A DNA stretch of 64,000 nt from assembly GCF_007754155.1 (NCBI RefSeq), contig NZ_CP037423.1, positions 3,286,001 to 3,350,000 of the forward strand, read 5' to 3'. The notes below the pieces were generated by a model. It saw only the letters and a program-made list of their open reading frames with translations. It was not told the origin of the DNA and did no database searches. How positions within the stretch are numbered: position 1 is the stretch's first letter; each line of letters starts with the position of its first letter. A program made the translations under genes and the position numbers. Below, piece by piece: positions 47,301-56,603 of the stretch. The stretch is from Stieleria neptunia. Lineage in GTDB: Bacteria; Planctomycetota; Planctomycetia; Pirellulales; Pirellulaceae.

Positions 47301-49434
47301 CCATCAGCGCGCCGCCTTCGTGTGGCGTCAGTCCCAAGGGTTTGCGGAGCATCAGAGACTGTTCCGGGGCGGCCGCGTTGATTCGCCGCGCAGCCAGGTC
47401 ATCGGTCAACGCCCGCAGATCAAAGATCGGGTCATAGCCGCGGAGCGAAAGCTTGAATCCGTTCTTGCCCTTTTGTGCCCCGTGACAGGTTCCTTGATTG
47501 CAACCGAGTCGGCTGAGGACCGGATTGACGTCTTGAATGAAATCGACCGCGCCGATCGATTCGCTGGGGCCCTCGGTGATTTGTGTTGCGGCGACGGTCA
47601 TGGTGCTTTGATGGTCACCGAGCGAAACGACGACGTTGCCATTGCCATCCCGGGTCGGACAGAGCAAACCGGCGGCGTTGGAAGCGATAAACGCTGGGGT
47701 TTGGAAGTTGCACGCACGGGTGACGTCCAGTGTTTCGCCGCCGATGGTCGTGGCGGTGACGACCAATTGGACGTAGGCGTAGGGAGAATTCAGTGCGGCG
47801 GTTTGGGGCGCGACGTCGATCGATTGAATCGATTTCGGGTCCACATCGGCTTGCCCGGCGGTGTCCAATTGGCCGATCCAGGCCTCGGCATCGAAGCGGT
47901 CCGCGATCGCGTCTGCTTCGTTTGCGGCCTGCCGTTCGGCGGCCCGGAACACTTCGAAGGTTGCGCCCAGCGTGCCGTCGGCGGCGAGCCGCTGGAGTTG
48001 TCCGTTGCTGGCGGCGATGTAAAGCGAATTGTCCGGTGCGAACGCAATCGCGTAGGCCGCGGCATCGTCGATGCGGTGCGATGCGAATTCTTTGGTTTCC
48101 GTTTTACGGTACGCGTCCGCTTTTTTCTTTTCTTCGGCCGACCGATCGTTGATGCGTTTGGCGAGAATCTTTTTCAGTTCATCCGTCAGTGTGCCGTCAA
48201 AATCATACGACCACACGCGGACTTCGGATTTGCCGTTCAGGGTTGCCACCGCGGCGATGCGGGTCGCGTCGTGGTTGATCGCGACGTTGAAGATCCGCCC
48301 CTTCATCGCGGGCAGCTTGCGGATCAAATTGGCATCGTCACCGATCTTGCGGGCGGTTTCGCGGAAGATGCGATAGACCTTGGCGACACCGTCGGCGCCG
48401 CCGATCAAGATCTCGTTTCGCTCCGGGTGCATCGCAATGCTGCTCAATCCGCCCGACAGCGCCCCAGGCGTGATCGAGGTGATGTTGTCGATGAAACGCT
48501 CGGTTTCCACCTCGGTCAATTTGCAGGACATGTCCCGTGCGACGGACACCAGGTGCGCTCCGTCGGGGGTGAAGGCCACGTCGCGAATCCAGTCGTCATG
48601 GGCGCCCTGGAACAGCACTTGTTGACCGGTTTGGGCGTCGATCGCGCGGACCACATTATCCGAGGCACCGAAGGCGAGTTTGCTGTTGTCGGGGGACCAG
48701 CTTGCGCCGGAAAGGGCGTCGTAGGTGAACGGCACCGACAGTTCCAATTCGCCGGTGGTGGGATTCCAGATTTGCACTTCACCACGAACACCCGGCGTGC
48801 CACCGATCGCGGCCAAGCGGTTTCCGTCGGGGCTGTAACGCACCGAATTGATCCGCGGACTGATCCCGATCAAGCGGCTTTGGATCGCGCCGTCGGCGGC
48901 ATCGATCAGCAAGACCTCGTGGTAGCCCGCGACGGCGACTTGTTTTCCGTCGGGCGAGACGTCGATCGAGGGAACCGAAGGGGCTTCGTTGTAGTGCGGT
49001 GGATTTTTGTTGCTGAACGGGATCGCGGTGTCGCTCGGCGAGTCATTCACCGCTCCCTCGGCGATCCAACGCCGCACCCATTCCAATTCGACGTCGCTGA
49101 TCGGCTTGGACGGCGGTTTGGGCATCTCGGCCACGCCGTCGACCGGGGTGATCTGCTCGATCAAATAGCTTTCATCGGGTTTCCCGGGCACGATCGCCGG
49201 CTCGCCCGTCTCACCGCCGTTGACCAGCGACGCAAAGTCCGTCATCACGTAGCCGCCGAACTGCTTGGCGCCTTGATGGCAACCGTAACAGTGCTGGCGA
49301 AAGATCGGATCGATTTGCTTCGAGAAACTCACCGGGGTTTCAGCGGCAACCGAACCCACGAGCGTTTGAGAGAAACCAACGGACACCAGCACGAATGCGG
49401 CGGCGACCCGACCGAAGAAGAAGCGAGTTTTCAC
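44311..49434 (-). CDS. multidomain cytochrome-type protein: heme domain, WD40 repeats, DUF1549, DUF1553
   Basis: About 1707 residues from GTG 49434 ([32 protein letters not shown], a signal peptide); the frame is open to 49557. Order: planctomycete cytochrome C domain with heme motif CYGCH (about 49-53); a WD40-type propeller (about 140-480; [45 protein letters not shown]); a second heme-like site CNQGTCHG; a bacterial Ig-like domain ([23 protein letters not shown]); DUF1549 (about 830; [18 protein letters not shown]) with [15 protein letters not shown]1553 (about 1095; [36 protein letters not shown]). A charged coiled coil at about 1320-1405 and a beta-rich insert interrupt the C-terminus. 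Works with the downstream DUF1501 gene. Confidence 0.93.
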   Translation of the reverse strand: MKTRFFFGRVAAAFVLVSVGFSQTLVGSVAAETPVSFSKQIDPIFRQHCYGCHQGAKQFGGYVMTDFASLVNGGETGEPAIVPGKPDESYLIEQITPVDGVAEMPKPPSKPISDVELEWVRRWIAEGAVNDSPSDTAIPFSNKNPPHYNEAPSVPSIDVSPDGKQVAVAGYHEVLLIDAADGAIQSRLIGISPRINSVRYSPDGNRLAAIGGTPGVRGEVQIWNPTTGELELSVPFTYDALSGASWSPDNSKLAFGASDNVVRAIDAQTGQQVLFQGAHDDWIRDVAFTPDGAHLVSVARDMSCKLTEVETERFIDNITSITPGALSGGLSSIAMHPERNEILIGGADGVAKVYRIFRETARKIGDDANLIRKLPAMKGRIFNVAINHDATRIAAVATLNGKSEVRVWSYDFDGTLTDELKKILAKRINDRSAEEKKKADAYRKTETKEFASHRIDDAAAYAIAFAPDNSLYIAASNGQLQRLAADGTLGATFEVFRAAERQAANEADAIADRFDAEAWIGQLDTAGQADVDPKSIQSIDVAPQTAALNSPYAYVQLVVTATTIGGETLDVTRACNFQTPAFIASNAAGLLCPTRDGNGNVVVSLGDHQSTMTVAATQITEGPSESIGAVDFIQDVNPVLSRLGCNQGTCHGAQKGKNGFKLSLRGYDPIFDLRALTDDLAARRINAAAPEQSLMLRKPLGLTPHEGGALMAHGDPYHAILRRWIADGSRLNLDAPRVTKLEIYPQNPVIQTIGTEQQVRLVAHFADGNTRDVTREAFIESGNTEVASSGKGGLLTAVRRGEAAILARYEGQYAATTLTVMGNRDDYQDQDYQTWGKIDELVAAKWRRVKVQPSGLCDDAAFLRRVTLDLTGLPPSSEQVREFLTDDTPTQEKRARKIDQLLGSEGYVDYWTNKWADLLQVNRKFLGVEGSKAFRDWIRNAVVENRPYDQFARQILTATGSNKDNPAASYFKVLRDPENTMENTTHLFLGIRFNCNKCHDHPFERWTQDQYYEMAAFFGQVALENDPASGGKKIGGTAVEGAKPLYEKVVDKKQGEVIHARTGDVAPPSFPYDVPCEMPEQGTRREKLAAWMTDADNPYFARSFVNRLWGYLLGVGLIEPIDDIRAGNPPTNPELLNHLTDQFVASGFDVRAMLRQICNSRTYQLSVATNPLNEDDTLNYARAMPRRLPAEVIYDAVHALTGAESNIPGMPKGTRAAAVTDSGVKLNDGFLQNLGRPVRESACECERSSELQLGPIMALIGGPTVATAIADPKNELERIVQENPDDRDLAAEIFLRSIGRPPSETELAAFDQIKQQIKIDHELLEKELAAKEIEWAERKQELEQIREAKLAETKAQLAARIEAAKPEQERLAKEREARIEKATKALEDVNKQLAEKVKQWETEHAAAVEWHPLRPSKAVSTNKAKLVAADDRSITASGQTGKAVYTIEYPTSLKNITGFRLEALSDPSLPSNGPGLPPNGNFVITEFEIKVASKSDPKTFADVTIASGKADFLQPNFTIEATFDGNKRGQGGWAVAGATGADHWATFKLKQAIENPDGCVLQFQIHQFHNAAEHQLGKFRISATTDAGEIPLDLPETFRAIVATPDADRDDAAKQKLIDYVGKTDPDRAKAETALAEARKAVPRDAETVRLEQRRDALSVATPDDARIIRLRNDVAQSKQQVERLRLTAAEDLTWALINSPAFLFNH

Positions 49435-50140
49435 AGTGGATACCTGGGTAACAATCCCGTCGGATCCGCAGTGACCGCGCCGGTGACCCGTCGCGTGATC
49501 ATTTCGAAAGGACAATGACCATTCGACGCGTCGGAAACGGAAAGTCCTGCGGAACATTCATTTCTGACGAAGGCCAGTCCGACACGAAAAACATCCGGAC
49601 GTGGTCAGGACGTTCCGTGTAGGTAGCCCAGGAAGGGGCAGGCGGGGGCGGAAACCCGTGTATACGGCGAGCTTCCACTCCCTTGACTCTACTGGGAAAC
49701 CCAACCATCGTCAACTTCTTCGTCCCCGGTTGTTCCGGAAACCCGTCAGGCATTGGCCGGACAGCGCCAGGCTGTCGTTTTCGCCATGAAAGGCTGGAAG
49801 CCTATCCCACTTATTCTTCCGACGGTCCTTAGATTCTCTCCCCTTGGGAGAGACGGCGTTTGCGCAGCAAGCAAACGCCAGAGAGGGCCGGCGCTGCAAA
49901 CGTCTTGGCGCCTTGCGCTACGATCAAATCCGTCATTGATGCAATCGACGCCCCCTGCCACACGCCGCTGGCGGGTACGAGGCAGGAGCCTCCGTGACAG
50001 TGTGTTCCCAGGCGGAGCCCGGGAACAAGTAAAAAACCTCCCCTCGCTGCGCTCGACCCTCCCTGCCAGGGAGGGTTATTTCTTCACTTGATGCGTCGGG
50101 GGGACGCTTCGTGCCCCCGACGTCGCGGCTTCGGAAAGCA
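49435..50140. repeat. intergenic region with fragments of R1, R3 and R4
   Basis: About 700 bp without a gene. A single R1 arm (AGGCTGGAAGCCTATCCCAC) is at 49791-49811. CTCTCCCCTTGGGAGAGAC and GCGTTTGCGCAGCAAGCAAACGC at 49837-49890 form small hairpins. The 3' half of R3 is at 49957-50031 (GCCACACGCCGCTGGCG, GAGGCAGGAGCCTCCGTGAC, GGCGGAGCCCGGGAACAAGT), and R4 at 50036-50077. 49435-49780 shows nothing beyond the promoter side of the large cytochrome-type gene. Confidence 0.75.
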
Positions 50141-50962
50141 CTATTCCGGTCGCGGTTGGTTGCTCCAGTGCCCCTTCGGGTCGGTGCCGCGGACCTGCAC
50201 CCCTTTTTCGTTCCAGCCGAGCGCGGCGTGCACCTCGGCGCTGCAGTAGCGCAGCGTCAGCCCACAACGTCGCCGGTTGGAATCATTGGCGTCGCTGCCG
50301 TGCAGCAATAAATCCGCGTGGATCGATGCCTGGCCCGCTTTCAGCGGATCGTAAACCAATTCCCCGTACTGCTCCGGATCATCGATCGTTTGGTTCAGCA
50401 CGTTGTGTTCGGTCGAGTCGCTGGGGCGATAGGTCATGTGCCCCTTGGTATGAGACCCCGCGATAAATTTCATGCACGCGTTTTCTTGATCGGCGTCGTC
50501 GATTGCCAACCAGACGGTGACCGCCTTGCTGGGCGACAACGGCCAATAGCTGGCGTCCTGGTGCCAGGCGACCGACTTTCCATCACCGGGCATTTTGCAG
50601 AAGAAGTGCGACCCCCAACCGATCACATTTTCGCCAAACAGATCCGCGACCGGGTCCACGATCCGTGGGTCTTTTAAGATGTCATAAACGGGGCCGTACT
50701 TCAGGTGCGCCGAGCTGATGGAATAACTGTCGCCTCCACCTGCGGTGACCTTGCGGAGTAGATCGTCAAAGTAGTTACGGATCTCGCTGATTTCATCACT
50801 GGAAAAAATGTCCAGCGGGGCGATGAACCCACGCTCGTTAAAGTGGTCGATCTGCTGACGCGTCAATGTCTTGGGATCGGCGACGCCGGCCGGGTGAAAG
50901 CTGAGGTCGCGTTGGAGCGTTTCCAGTTCGTCGTCGGTCGGAATGATTTTAAAGTCTTTCAT
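50141..50962 (-). CDS. phytanoyl-CoA dioxygenase (PhyH) family protein
   Basis: 273 residues from ATG 50962 (MKDFKIIPTDDELETLQRDLSFHPAG). Fe(II)/2-oxoglutarate-dependent oxygenase: HQDASYWPL supplies the HxD iron ligands, GSHTKGHMTYRPSD the following loop, and HADLLLHGSDANDSNRRRCGLTLRYC the distal His and the Arg that binds 2-oxoglutarate. LDIFSSDEISEIRNYFDDLLRKV and YGPVYDILKDPRIVDPVADLFGENVIGWGSHFFCKMPG are typical N-terminal parts. Substrate unknown (family members hydroxylate lipids, ectoine and natural products). Single gene. Confidence 0.92.
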   Translation of the reverse strand: MKDFKIIPTDDELETLQRDLSFHPAGVADPKTLTRQQIDHFNERGFIAPLDIFSSDEISEIRNYFDDLLRKVTAGGGDSYSISSAHLKYGPVYDILKDPRIVDPVADLFGENVIGWGSHFFCKMPGDGKSVAWHQDASYWPLSPSKAVTVWLAIDDADQENACMKFIAGSHTKGHMTYRPSDSTEHNVLNQTIDDPEQYGELVYDPLKAGQASIHADLLLHGSDANDSNRRRCGLTLRYCSAEVHAALGWNEKGVQVRGTDPKGHWSNQPRPE

Positions 50963-50994
50963 GTCAGTGTGTTGGTTGGGGGGGCAGAGGGCAG

Positions 50995-51120
50995 CGCTGT
51001 GAAGCATTTGTTAGCGGTAGGGCGCGAGCCCTCCGGTGGTTGGGCAAAGAGGAGCAACCGGAGGGCTCGCGCCCTGCCGCTAAAACCTCAACAGACACAG
51101 GGGAAAAATGCCTCACAGCG
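50995..51120. mobile_element. MITE-like element R2a, third copy (126 bp)
   Basis: Inverted ends CGCTGTGAAGCATTT (50995-51009) and AAATGCCTCACAGCG (51106-51120) match at 14 of 15 positions. The core GCGGTAGGGCGCGAGCCCTC and GGAGGGCTCGCGCCCTGCCGC is shared with the copies at 34.4 and 42.4 kb, and CCTCAACAGACACAGGGGAA resembles the CCCTGTGTTTGTCGAGG part of the first copy. Here it stands alone, not inside R3. It lies between the PhyH gene and the HerA-like gene. Confidence 0.82.
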
Positions 51121-51181
51121 TTCGGCAGTGGGGTGGCTAGTTGAAACATACTCATTCATACAGCATTCAGTCATACAGCAT

Positions 51182-53602
51182 TCAGTCAAACAGCGGCGTG
51201 GCGATACCGTTGGCGTCGACTTGCCAAGGCGTCCAGAGGACGAGGACGTCTTCCGTTTTCAGATCACTTTTTCGCGGCGGGATCTCGGTGGTTTCCAATT
51301 CAATCTTGTCGATGTCGCACTCCTTGGCAAGTTCTTCGATCTCCTCGTCCAGTTCGTCTTCCAGCTTTTTGATGTCATCGTGCAGGTCTTTCAGTGCTTC
51401 TTCGGCCCGGCGCACGTCGTCGGCCTGCTGCGTCGCGCGTCCGACTCCCCGCGCGGCGGTCATCACCCCGCCGCGCCGGCCACCCATGAAGGCGCCCAGG
51501 ATCGAATTGCCGACCGACAGGATCGTGGACCACTTGGCTTGACCGTACTGAGACTGCTCGCGTTCGACACGATCTTCTGCGGTACGGATTTTCTTTTCGA
51601 CCGATTGCACCTTGGCGTCGTATTTGTCACGAAGTTTTTCCGTTTCCAGGTCGCGCTTTTCACGCAGCAATTGCTGGAAATGGCGTCGGGCTTGCTGCTC
51701 GGTGTTGACGCCGGGCGCGTACCCCGTCATCCCGGGGCACTTGTAGAGTGTGGCGAACTCGTGGCGGTACAAATAGTCTTTCAGCTTGGACTTGAACGTG
51801 CGGTATCGCGACTTGCTTCGCATGTCGTCCGGCAAATCGCTGAACTGAAATGCTTCGTCCGGTTCGGTCAACAGCTCGGCATCCGGTGAAAGCGGTTTGC
51901 TGCGTTCCCAGAGGTCTTCGGGGACGCCGCCGCCACAGCACAGCAGCCGCACGGTGTCGACCCAATGGTCCAGGTCGGCACTGGCGCGAATGAAATGCAT
52001 CGACGCTTTGCCGACCAGCGCCGGGCGATAGACTTTTTTGCAGCCCCGTTTGGCAGCTTGGGACTGGCCGAGGAAACGTTCTTCGACGCCTGCCGGGATG
52101 ACCGGACGCTGGGGTGATGGATGTTCCTCTGCGATCGATTCGCTGTTTTCCTCGCGACTCGCTTGAGCCGCCGATTTTCGATCTTTCATCAGATCGCTGA
52201 TCTGTGTTCTGGCCAGCGGCCCGGCCAGAAACGACATCGCCCAACGCGTTTGGAACGTCACCGGATCGCCCTGGTGAACGTTGTTCATCAGGAAAACACG
52301 GTTGCCCAGCCCCGCCAGAATCTGTTCCATCCGATTGCGATCGAAGGGTTGGCCGGATTGTCCGGCGGCCCCCTCCAGGCCTTCCAAGACCCTGGCCTTG
52401 TCGCGTTCGGTTTGCAGCCGTCCCAGGAACCAAGTGCCGATGTTGGACAATCCCTTGTAATCCAAGTCGACGGGATTTTGCGTCGCCAGGGTGACGCCCA
52501 AGCCGAACGCGCGGGCTTGCTTGAGCAGCGTCAACATCGGCGGCTTGCTGGGCGGATTGGCGACCGGCGGAAAGTACCCGGCGACTTCGTCCATGTAAAA
52601 CATCGCCCGCAGCGAGCCGGTCCCGGTTTGGCGCCGCATCCAGGCCACCAACTCGTTCAACAACAAGGTGACAAAGAACATTCGTTCGCTGTCACGGAGA
52701 TGAGCGATGGACAGAATCGACACACGCGGTTGGCCCTTGGCGGTGTAGAGCAGTTTGTCGATCGACAGCGTTTCGCCTTCCAACCATGACGCGAACGCGG
52801 GCGACGCCAGCAGGTTGTTCAATCGCATCGCCAGTTTCGAGCGTTCCGCACCGGGCATGAAGGAATCCAAGTCGACGACGCCGATCCGTGTGATCGGCGG
52901 TGATTGAATCAGGCGGATCAGGTTGGCGATCGAGACGTTGCGTCCCTCGCGCCACTCGTGCGTCAAAATCGACGAGAGCAGAATGTGAGCCGGTGAAGTC
53001 AACGGGTCGGCGTCGAGATCCATCAAGGTCAACAAGCCCGAGACCGCGCCGGTGACTTTTTCGCCGATCGCTTCGGTATCGTCCAGCAATTCAGGCGGGG
53101 GCGCATCGAAACTCTTCAGCACCGTCAGCGGGAGTCCGATGTTGCTGCCCGGGGTGTAGACCGCGATGTCGACGGCGTCCTTGAAGGTCTGGATCCGCTG
53201 GGGCGATTGCCCCCAGGATGCCAGACCCTCTCGCCACCGGGTTGCCGTTGTCTCGGCCAGTTTGTCGACACTCATCCCTTTCCGCGTCGCATCGCTTTGC
53301 TCCAACCAAGGTTTGAAATCACTCGGCGCGAGATCGGGGAAGGCCAGCAACAGGTTTGCCAAGTCACCCTTGGGGTCGACGCAAATCGCGGGGACCCCAT
53401 CGATGGCGGCTTCTTCCAACAAGGCCAGACACAGACCTGTTTTACCGCTGCCGGTCATCCCCACGCACATCGCGTGCGTACAGAGGTCTTTGCTGTCGTA
53501 CATCAGCAACTGGTCCAGCCGCTGATTCGATGAAAGATCGTATTGACGCCCGAGGTAGAACGACGCCAGCTTTTCGAACTGGTCAGGATCGGGGATGGCC
53601 AT
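51182..53602 (-). CDS. HerA-like ATP-binding protein (DUF87/DUF853-type)
   Basis: 806 residues. N-terminal ATPase domain: Walker A GMTGSGKTGLCLALLEEA (about 48-60), then ICVDPKGDLANLLLAFPDL, and the Walker B region with RVSILSIAHLRDSERMFFVTLLLNELVAW and LRAMFYMDEVAGYFPPVANPP. Sensor/arginine region GLGVTLATQNPVDLDYKGLSNIGTWFLGRLQTERDKARVLEGLEG. The last about 300 residues contain RYRTFKSKLKDYLYRHEFATLYKCPGMTGYAPG and a long coiled coil (EKKIRTAEDRVEREQSQYGQ..., EEALKDLHDDIKKLEDELDEEIEEL). HerA/FtsK-type ATPases pump DNA or proteins. No NurA nuclease or defence partner is adjacent. Divergent from the PNP operon, 185 bp apart. Confidence 0.88.
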   Translation of the reverse strand: MAIPDPDQFEKLASFYLGRQYDLSSNQRLDQLLMYDSKDLCTHAMCVGMTGSGKTGLCLALLEEAAIDGVPAICVDPKGDLANLLLAFPDLAPSDFKPWLEQSDATRKGMSVDKLAETTATRWREGLASWGQSPQRIQTFKDAVDIAVYTPGSNIGLPLTVLKSFDAPPPELLDDTEAIGEKVTGAVSGLLTLMDLDADPLTSPAHILLSSILTHEWREGRNVSIANLIRLIQSPPITRIGVVDLDSFMPGAERSKLAMRLNNLLASPAFASWLEGETLSIDKLLYTAKGQPRVSILSIAHLRDSERMFFVTLLLNELVAWMRRQTGTGSLRAMFYMDEVAGYFPPVANPPSKPPMLTLLKQARAFGLGVTLATQNPVDLDYKGLSNIGTWFLGRLQTERDKARVLEGLEGAAGQSGQPFDRNRMEQILAGLGNRVFLMNNVHQGDPVTFQTRWAMSFLAGPLARTQISDLMKDRKSAAQASREENSESIAEEHPSPQRPVIPAGVEERFLGQSQAAKRGCKKVYRPALVGKASMHFIRASADLDHWVDTVRLLCCGGGVPEDLWERSKPLSPDAELLTEPDEAFQFSDLPDDMRSKSRYRTFKSKLKDYLYRHEFATLYKCPGMTGYAPGVNTEQQARRHFQQLLREKRDLETEKLRDKYDAKVQSVEKKIRTAEDRVEREQSQYGQAKWSTILSVGNSILGAFMGGRRGGVMTAARGVGRATQQADDVRRAEEALKDLHDDIKKLEDELDEEIEELAKECDIDKIELETTEIPPRKSDLKTEDVLVLWTPWQVDANGIATPLFD

Positions 53603-53787
53603 GGAGCGAATGCGGGTGTGCAGAATTGCGGGCGGAGAAAATCCGGGCGGACAAGAGAGGAGACAAATCGTCGCCGCTGATGGAAGAGTTTAACGAGGTT
53701 TTGGCCGACGATGGCAGCCGAGTCGTCGTGCGTTATGATTCGTGCGTCGCGCTCTCGTTCACCCCATGATTCATCCCAACATTTGAC

Positions 53788-54627
53788 ATGCTTGATCTGT
53801 ACGAAAAAATTGAAGAAGCCGCCGCGGTCATTCAAAATGCGTTTGCGGAAACGCCGAAAGTCGCCCTCGTCCTGGGAACCGGGCTGGGTGGTTTGGTCGA
53901 TCAAATTGATGTCAAAGCGTCGATCGAATATGGCGAGATCCCCCATTTTCCGACGTCCACGGCGACCAGCCATCGCGGACGGTTGGTCTGTGGATTTTTA
54001 GAAGGGGTGCCGATCGTCGCGATGGAAGGGCGATTTCACATGTACGAGGGCTATCCGCTGAAACAGATCACGTTGCCGGTCCGGGTGTTCAAACGCTTGG
54101 GCGCCGAGTTGTTGATCGTCAGCAACGCCTGTGGCGGATTGAACCCGTACTACCAATCGGGCGACATCATGGTGATCGATGACCAGATCAATTTGATGGG
54201 CGACAACCCATTGATCGGCATCAACGATGATCGTTTGGGGCCACGTTTTCCCGACATGTGTGAACCCTACGATCAACAGTGGATTGATCGCACGCTGGCA
54301 TTGGCCCGCCGCGAAGACATCGGAATCCACCGCGGCGTGTTTGTTGCCGTCGCTGGCCCGAATCTGGAAACGCGGGCGGAGTACCGATTCCTCCGCACCA
54401 TCGGCGCCGATGTTGTCGGGATGAGCACCGTTCCGGAAACGATCGTGGCGGTGCATTGCGGGTTAAAGACGATCGGTTTGAGTGTGATCACGGACATGTG
54501 TCTGCCCGATTCGCTGCAACCGGCCAACGTTGAAGAAATCATCGCGACGGCGAATCGCGCCGCGCCACAGTTGCTGAAAATTGTGACGGGGATTGTGGCC
54601 GAAGCGGGTCAAACCCGAATTGCATGA
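53788..54627 (+). CDS. purine nucleoside phosphorylase (paralogue 1)
   Basis: 279 residues; the usual length of trimeric PNP. Phosphate-loop VLGTGLGGLVDQ, then EIPHFPTSTATSHRGRLVCGFLEGVPIVAMEGRFHMYEGY, SNACGGLNPYYQSGDIMVIDDQINLMGDNPL, VAGPNLETRAEYRFLRTIGADVVGMSTVPETIVAVHCGL and GLSVITDMCLPDS. It splits purine nucleosides with phosphate into base and ribose-1-phosphate. The base-contacting Asn of ITN in the human enzyme is Asp here (ITD), which in related enzymes favours 6-amino purines; this is inference. It starts a four-gene operon; its stop overlaps the next start (ATGA). Confidence 0.93.
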   Translation: MLDLYEKIEEAAAVIQNAFAETPKVALVLGTGLGGLVDQIDVKASIEYGEIPHFPTSTATSHRGRLVCGFLEGVPIVAMEGRFHMYEGYPLKQITLPVRVFKRLGAELLIVSNACGGLNPYYQSGDIMVIDDQINLMGDNPLIGINDDRLGPRFPDMCEPYDQQWIDRTLALARREDIGIHRGVFVAVAGPNLETRAEYRFLRTIGADVVGMSTVPETIVAVHCGLKTIGLSVITDMCLPDSLQPANVEEIIATANRAAPQLLKIVTGIVAEAGQTRIA

Positions 54628-55643
54628 GGGATCACATGATGGATCAAACGCCGTCGCAGGATGCATCGGTCGCGGCGGCGGTCGCGATGTTACGCGAAAC
54701 CGTGGCGCCGGATTGGGAGTACGGCTGGGATGCGGCCGGTCAGACCCCAATGCAGGTTGCCGGTCAGGCCCCATCGCAGGTTGCCGGTCAGGCCCCATCG
54801 CAGGTTGCCGGGCAGGCCCCCGCGCCGACCATCACGGCGATCGTTCTGGGCAGCGGACTAGGGTCGCTGGCCGACAAGATCGAATCACCCGTCATCGTGC
54901 CCTTCGGCGACATCCCCGGGTTTGCCCATTCGACTGCCAGCGGTCACCGCGGGCAGTTGGTCTTTGGCACGCTCGGTGGCGAACCGTTGATCGCCATGGC
55001 GGGGCGATTGCATCGTTACGAAGGCTGGACCGACGACCAGGTGACGTTTCCCATCCGGGTGATGCAGGGATTGGGGGCAAGGCGTTTGATCGCCAGCAAT
55101 GCGGCCGGCGGGGTCAATCCGAAGCTGGCGGTGGGCGACATTGTGGTCCTGTGCGACCAGATCAATTGGCTTCACGCGCGGCGGCAAATCGCAGTACCGG
55201 ACAAGACGGTGCCGGACAAGACGGTGCCGAGTGAAACCGGGGCGGCCTCCGCCGGCTTCACGATCGGTTTTCCGGCCGGACGGCGCGGTCAGCTTTTTGA
55301 CCCACAACTCGTCTCACTCGCCTTGTCCGCCGCCCGGGAAGGGGGCTTTGTCGCCGTCCAGGGAACCTATCTGGCGACCTTGGGCCCGACCTATGAAACC
55401 CGTGCCGAGTACCGGATGATGCGTCGCATCGGAGCGGATGTGGTGGGAATGAGCACCGCAGGAGAGGTGTTAATGGCGGCGAATCTGGGCATGTCGGTGC
55501 TCGCTTTGTCGATTGTCAGCAATGTGGCGGACCCCGACCGGGCGAAAGTCGCCGATCATGCAGAAGTGCTAGAGGCAGGGGACGCCGCGGCGGCTAAACT
55601 AGAGGGGATCGTTCGACGGATCCTTTCCGGCCACCGAGTTTGA
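54624..55643 (+). CDS. purine nucleoside phosphorylase (paralogue 2, enlarged)
   Basis: 339 residues, overlapping the first paralogue by 4 bp. PNP signatures: IVLGSGLGSLADKI, DIPGFAHSTASGHRGQLVFGTLGGEPLIAMAGRLHRYEGW, SNAAGGVNPKLAVGDIVVLCDQINWL, LGPTYETRAEYRMMRRIGADVVGMSTAGEVLMAANLGM and ALSIVSN (Asn kept, unlike paralogue 1). Before the first motif, 24-bp tandem repeats (about 54745-54825) encode VAGQAPSQ units, and a second insert has repeated PDKTV (about 55195-55235). Both repeats are in frame, so the enzyme is probably active. Fifth codon ATG (54636) is a possible alternative start. The stop overlaps the following gene. Confidence 0.92.
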   Translation: MRDHMMDQTPSQDASVAAAVAMLRETVAPDWEYGWDAAGQTPMQVAGQAPSQVAGQAPSQVAGQAPAPTITAIVLGSGLGSLADKIESPVIVPFGDIPGFAHSTASGHRGQLVFGTLGGEPLIAMAGRLHRYEGWTDDQVTFPIRVMQGLGARRLIASNAAGGVNPKLAVGDIVVLCDQINWLHARRQIAVPDKTVPDKTVPSETGAASAGFTIGFPAGRRGQLFDPQLVSLALSAAREGGFVAVQGTYLATLGPTYETRAEYRMMRRIGADVVGMSTAGEVLMAANLGMSVLALSIVSNVADPDRAKVADHAEVLEAGDAAAAKLEGIVRRILSGHRV

Positions 55644-56584
55644 TTTTCGTTTCGATGCCGCACGTTCCCAAACCTCCGCAATCGGCCAAAACGCCAACGC
55701 CGCAGCGTTCCTCGCCGGCGGAATCGGTTTCGCGCGAGACGCTGCCCAGCGAGACGCTGCCTGTCGATGCGCTGCCGATCGACGCGTTGCCCGACGAAGC
55801 ACCGCAGCTTGATTCGACGCACGACACGATGGTCGGGTTTGACCAGGAATCGGTCGATTCGACCAATTTGCCGGATATCGATCACGAATTCTCAATGCAG
55901 GAGCTGTTCGACGCGGAACTTCTTGCGGCGATTCGTTCGGTGCCCCTGCAAGGGGATGAAGAAAAATTACCGAGGGTCGAGATCCTGGGGGCGGACGGGC
56001 AACACGCCGCGCTGATGCGGATCGATCACCCGGTGAAACTGCGTGTCCGCGGTTCACTGGGTGACTACGCATTTGCCTACAACTCCCAAACGGTGATCAA
56101 AGTATTCGGCAATGTCGGGCACGGGGTGGCCGAAGGCATGTGTAGCGGATCGATTCGGGTTCGCGGGCACGCCGGCCACGGTGCGGGAACGGCGATGACC
56201 GGCGGCACCCTGGGCATCTATGGTTCGGCCGGGGATCGAACCGGCGGCGCGATGCGTGGCGGCGGACTTTTCGTTCGCGGCGATGTCGGCAACGATGTCG
56301 GACTGGGCGCCTTGGCGGGGACGATCGTGATCGGCGGTGATGCGGGCAACAACCTGGGCAATCCGCTCAGCAACGTGGCGGTGTTCATTCGGGGCAAGGC
56401 GGCGAGCTTGACTCCCGGCGTCACGGAAGCACCGCTGCGAAAAAAGCAGGAGGTCCAACTGGGATTGCTGCTGATCAGCGCGGGGATTCGAGGCGACGCG
56501 ACGGACTTTCGCCGCATCGTCCCGGTCGCGAAACTGGCGGCGGAAAATGCGGCGCGCGGCGAAGTGGTTCCCAATTGGCGGTAG
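55640..56584 (+). CDS. GXGXG-domain protein (glutamate synthase domain 3-like)
   Basis: 314 residues from TTG 55640, overlapping the PNP2 stop; ATG at 55655 (MPHVPKPPQS) is an equally good start. The first 90 residues are low complexity (ETLPSETLPVDALPIDALP). From about 120 the sequence is the right-handed beta-helix of glutamate synthase domain 3: LRVRGSLGDYAFAYNSQTVIKVFGNVGHGVAEGMCSGSIRVRGHAGHGAGTAMTGGTLGIYGSAGDRTGGAMRGGGLFVRGDVGNDVGLGALAGTIVIGGDAGNNLG with repeated GxxGxG turns. In full enzymes this domain links amidotransferase and synthase parts. Here it is separate. The next gene encodes the FMN-domain-like part. Confidence 0.85.
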   Translation: MIFVSMPHVPKPPQSAKTPTPQRSSPAESVSRETLPSETLPVDALPIDALPDEAPQLDSTHDTMVGFDQESVDSTNLPDIDHEFSMQELFDAELLAAIRSVPLQGDEEKLPRVEILGADGQHAALMRIDHPVKLRVRGSLGDYAFAYNSQTVIKVFGNVGHGVAEGMCSGSIRVRGHAGHGAGTAMTGGTLGIYGSAGDRTGGAMRGGGLFVRGDVGNDVGLGALAGTIVIGGDAGNNLGNPLSNVAVFIRGKAASLTPGVTEAPLRKKQEVQLGLLLISAGIRGDATDFRRIVPVAKLAAENAARGEVVPNWR

Positions 56585-56603
56585 CATCTAGAAAGGATCA
56601 CGT

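Noticed and set aside
51182..53602. Anti-phage HerA-type defence system
   Set aside because: A HerA-like ATPase is present but no nuclease, SIR2, DUF4297 or other effector is adjacent; neighbours are a PhyH oxygenase and the PNP operon.
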